A DNA stretch of 9,738 bases from contig CAYZXK010000209.1 in assembly GCA_964482395.1 (NCBI GenBank), forward strand, positions 1 to 9,738, given 5' to 3'. Under the pieces are notes generated by a model that saw only the letters and a list, made by a program, of their open reading frames with translations, made no database searches and had not been told where the DNA came from. Source of the DNA: CAYZXK01 sp964482395. GTDB lineage: Bacteria; Planctomycetota; Phycisphaerae; UBA1845; Fen-1342. Within the stretch, counting starts at the first letter, position 1. Each line of letters begins with the position of its first letter. Positions 7,968-9,738 of this stretch are shown one piece after another. The position numbers were made by a program, and so were the translations under genes.

Positions 7968-9452
7968 TCACCCGGAAGCCGTCCGCCTGGCCTCCGCTCG
8001 CAGCCAGAAGTGATAGCCCACCATTGCAAAGGTCGCCAGCAGGCCGACCGCGATCACCAGGTAGAAAAACGTCTGCGGCTGATAATGCTCCCAGAGCATT
8101 CGCCGCACGCCCCACTCGTCGGTCCCAAGTATGTCGGCCAATTTCGGCAGCACTTCCCCTTTGGAAAGGGCTTGCACCTGCTGGGCATCCCAGCCGACGA
8201 CCTTTTGCAGATAACGCCGGGCCAGGGCGTGTTTGTCTGAAAGCGACTCGTAGAGCGGGCCGCCCAGGAAGTTGGCCGCCGACCAACCCACCGCGAACGG
8301 TATATTTGAGTAGCCCATGTACAAGGCTTTCTTCTCCGGCGGCGCCATCAGCCCGATATACTCCTGGAACTTCGGGCTGCAAATCATCTCGCCGACCGCG
8401 AAGATGAAGATCGCGATCACGCACCACCAGCCGGTGGTGACCGACCCGGCCAGCAGCAGTCCCATACAGGAAACGAACATGCCGACGATCATGGCGCTGA
8501 TATGCCGGAATTTGCCGCTGAGGTATGTTACCAGCATCACCAGGATGATGATCGACCCGGCATCCACATCGGCGATCCACTCCGGGTTGACCTGGCCGTT
8601 GTTCTTGGCCAGTCAGTCTCTGAGGAATTCCAGCCCGAGCCGATCGGTCAGAAACGAAGCCAGGTCCCGGCTATCCACCCACTGGTCGATGAACACCGTG
8701 AGCTGGTCGAAAAGCTGCATGAACATGAACCAGAAGCCGGAGAAAATCGCCAGGAAGACGACGAACCGGAGGTCTTTCAGCGCGGCCAGGCCCTCTACAA
8801 AGACCCGTCCGGGCCCCTTCCCCTTGGTGCCTTGGGCGTAGTCCTTGAGCAGCAGAGTCGTGATCAGCACATTGACGATGATGATGCCGGAGGCGGCGAA
8901 GAATGCGTACCGCCACTGGAGCAAGCGCAAAAAGCCGCACACGATCGGCCCGATAAAACCGCCGATGTTGACCACCTGGTAGAAGATTCCCCACCCCAAC
9001 GAGGAATTCGATTCATTGACGCAGTGAGCCAGCGTACCGTGCAACGGGGGCTTGAAGATCGCCGTTCCGGTCCCGATCAGGCAGCAGGCCGCCATGAAGC
9101 TCCACCAGCCGGTGGCATAGCCCATCAGTGCGTACCCGAGGATGTTGATCCCAAAGGCGATCAGCAGTGAGGCCCGGTATCCGTACCGGTCGGCAAACCC
9201 GCCGGTGAACATCGGCAGCAGGCATTGGATCAGCGACCAAACGCCGAAGAAGATACCCTTATCCACGTTGCTCAGACCCAGCCCGCCCCGCTCGGCTTCG
9301 CTGACCACGTATAAGGCCGCGATGCTGCGGATGCCCCAGAATGAGAAACGCTCGACCAGCTCGATCACGTTGGCGACCCAGAAGGTCGGCGGATAGCTGC
9401 GTATCTGCTGGAAGAATCCAAGCCGGGCCGGCAGCGCGGGGGTCGTGTTCAT
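7968..9452 (-). pseudogene. POT/PTR2-family MFS transporter interrupted by an in-frame TGA
   Basis: Seen: a continuous minus-strand frame from ATG 9452 (AGGAG 6 bases upstream) to TGA 7968, about 494 codons, with one internal TGA at 8613-8615 (codon 280). Before it lie the POT signature E-x-x-E-R-F (ELVERFSFWG), the MFS motif GGFADRYGYR, GTGTAIFKP and NIGGFIGP. After it the frame continues at once as LAKNNGQVNPEW and contains the remaining helices, including the PPEKKALYMGYSN loop and a C-terminal membrane helix. The protein family imports di- or tripeptides or related solutes with protons. The reading frame is otherwise intact and without shifts, so one TGG-to-TGA change (Trp280) is the simplest cause. 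It may be a recent pseudogene, a sequencing error or, much less likely, readthrough. TGA cannot simply mean Trp here, since neighbouring genes stop with TGA. The gene faces the arsenic operon tail to tail across 166 bases. Confidence 0.85.
8592..8612 (-). other. Small hairpin directly after the internal TGA
   Basis: On the minus strand the TGA is followed at once by CTGGCC, a 9-base loop and GGCCAG, a perfect 6-bp stem. Its position recalls bacterial SECIS elements, but the loop lacks the expected G/U features and codon constraint could produce it. It is recorded because it bears on the readthrough question. Confidence 0.35.
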
Positions 9453-9458
9453 CCGAGG

Positions 9459-9463
9459 CTCCT
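9459..9463 (-). promoter_or_regulatory. Ribosome binding site for the POT transporter
   Basis: AGGAG on the minus strand, 6 bases before ATG 9452. It decides that start over the upstream in-frame codon at 9482. Confidence 0.65.
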
Positions 9464-9480
9464 GTGCGCCTGCGAGTCGC

Positions 9481-9518
9481 AACCTGCGGGCCGGCAGTTT
9501 AATGCCCGGCCCGCGGTT
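9481..9518. other. Strong GC-rich hairpin upstream of the transporter
   Basis: AACC-T-GCGGGCCGG pairs with CCGGCCCGC-GGTT: 9 continuous base pairs plus 4 more beyond a single bulged T, with an 11-base AT-richer loop. It lies 28 bases before the transporter start codon and downstream of the right-edge gene on the same strand. No T-run follows on either strand, so it is not a classical intrinsic terminator. It may be a Rho-type or structural terminator for the upstream gene, or a 5' leader structure. Confidence 0.5.
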
Positions 9519-9648
9519 CTGAAAGTCGCCTCAAGCCGCGACGACCAGCCCCCGCTTCGGCCGCCCAGTCGCCAGCCCTCTCAGCCCGCGGTCGCCCGGG
9601 GGTAACGTCAATTCCCGTGTGTAATTGTTGCGGGTTAAGAAGGGCATT

Positions 9649-9738
9649 TCAGGCCACACCGCGGACCTCCCGGAATTCTTTGCAGACCCGCGTGGCGTAC
9701 TTGGCGTTGTAGTACGCCACCAGACCGTACACGATCCG
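9649..9738 (-). CDS. C-terminal end of an unrecognised gene (partial at right edge)
   Basis: Seen: the last 30 codons of a minus-strand frame that enters from beyond the window and ends at TGA 9649-9651. It encodes 29 residues rich in Tyr, Val and basic residues (for example YGLVAYYNAKYA, then VCKEFREV). Codons have G or C in most third positions, as in the window's confident genes. I do not recognise the family, and 29 residues are too few to assign one. It would be transcribed in the same direction as the POT transporter, 196 bases away, with the hairpin at 9481-9518 between them. Confidence 0.45.
   Translation of the reverse strand, partial: RIVYGLVAYYNAKYATRVCKEFREVRGVA

Noticed and set aside
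8317..9170. Plus-strand open frames opposite the POT transporter
   Set aside because: They mirror the transporter codons, are low-complexity and His/Asp/Pro-rich, and have no start context. The minus-strand frame has clear POT motifs.
9600..9645. Possible minus-strand promoter for the transporter (TTGACG as -35)
   Set aside because: The sequence 16-18 bases further on is GC-only with no -10-like hexamer.
9601..9660. Segment whose minus strand contains TTGACGTTACC, reminiscent of a stretch of 16S rRNA
   Set aside because: Flanking bases do not match rRNA on either side. A chance short match.

Overview
The window is GC-rich Gram-negative bacterial DNA. A C-terminal-Phe outer-membrane porin, a cleavable signal peptide on a multiheme cytochrome and a POT transporter fit a didermic, respiring bacterium. 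A planctomycete-like or similar environmental lineage is my guess from the overall style (porin O/P plus POT transporter, high GC). The sequence does not prove it, and I see no rRNA or tRNA to place it.

Bases 167-7801 form one plus-strand array of tightly packed or overlapping genes that reads as an arsenic/redox operon. In order these are: a small thioredoxin-fold protein with CPAC that resembles the ArsF family (167-544); a membrane-anchored thioredoxin with CIPC (691-1227); a six-helix CcdA-like membrane protein resembling the ArsG family (1228-1926); an ArsC arsenate reductase fused in frame to an ACR3 arsenite efflux carrier (1987-3519); a secreted octaheme cytochrome c with a C-terminal membrane domain, its start overlapping the ACR3 stop as ATGA (3516-6023); a small Cys-rich membrane protein (about 6016-6396); and a phosphate-selective-type porin (6308-7801). 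The first three look like the arsEFG type of module described for nitroaromatic arsenical reduction and aminoaromatic arsenical efflux. The ArsC-ACR3 fusion would reduce arsenate and export the arsenite. The octaheme cytochrome, Cys-rich protein and porin are not standard arsenic genes. Their coupling to the ArsC-ACR3 frame is the most interesting point in the window and suggests an envelope electron-transfer branch of the system.

Bases 7968-9452 on the minus strand hold a POT/PTR2-type MFS transporter broken by a single in-frame TGA (8613-8615). It converges on the operon and looks unrelated to it. A strong 13-bp hairpin (9481-9518) lies just upstream of its ribosome binding site. The last 90 bases (9649-9738, minus) are the C-terminal end of an unrecognised gene that continues past the right edge. 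Bases 1-166 contain no gene I can name.
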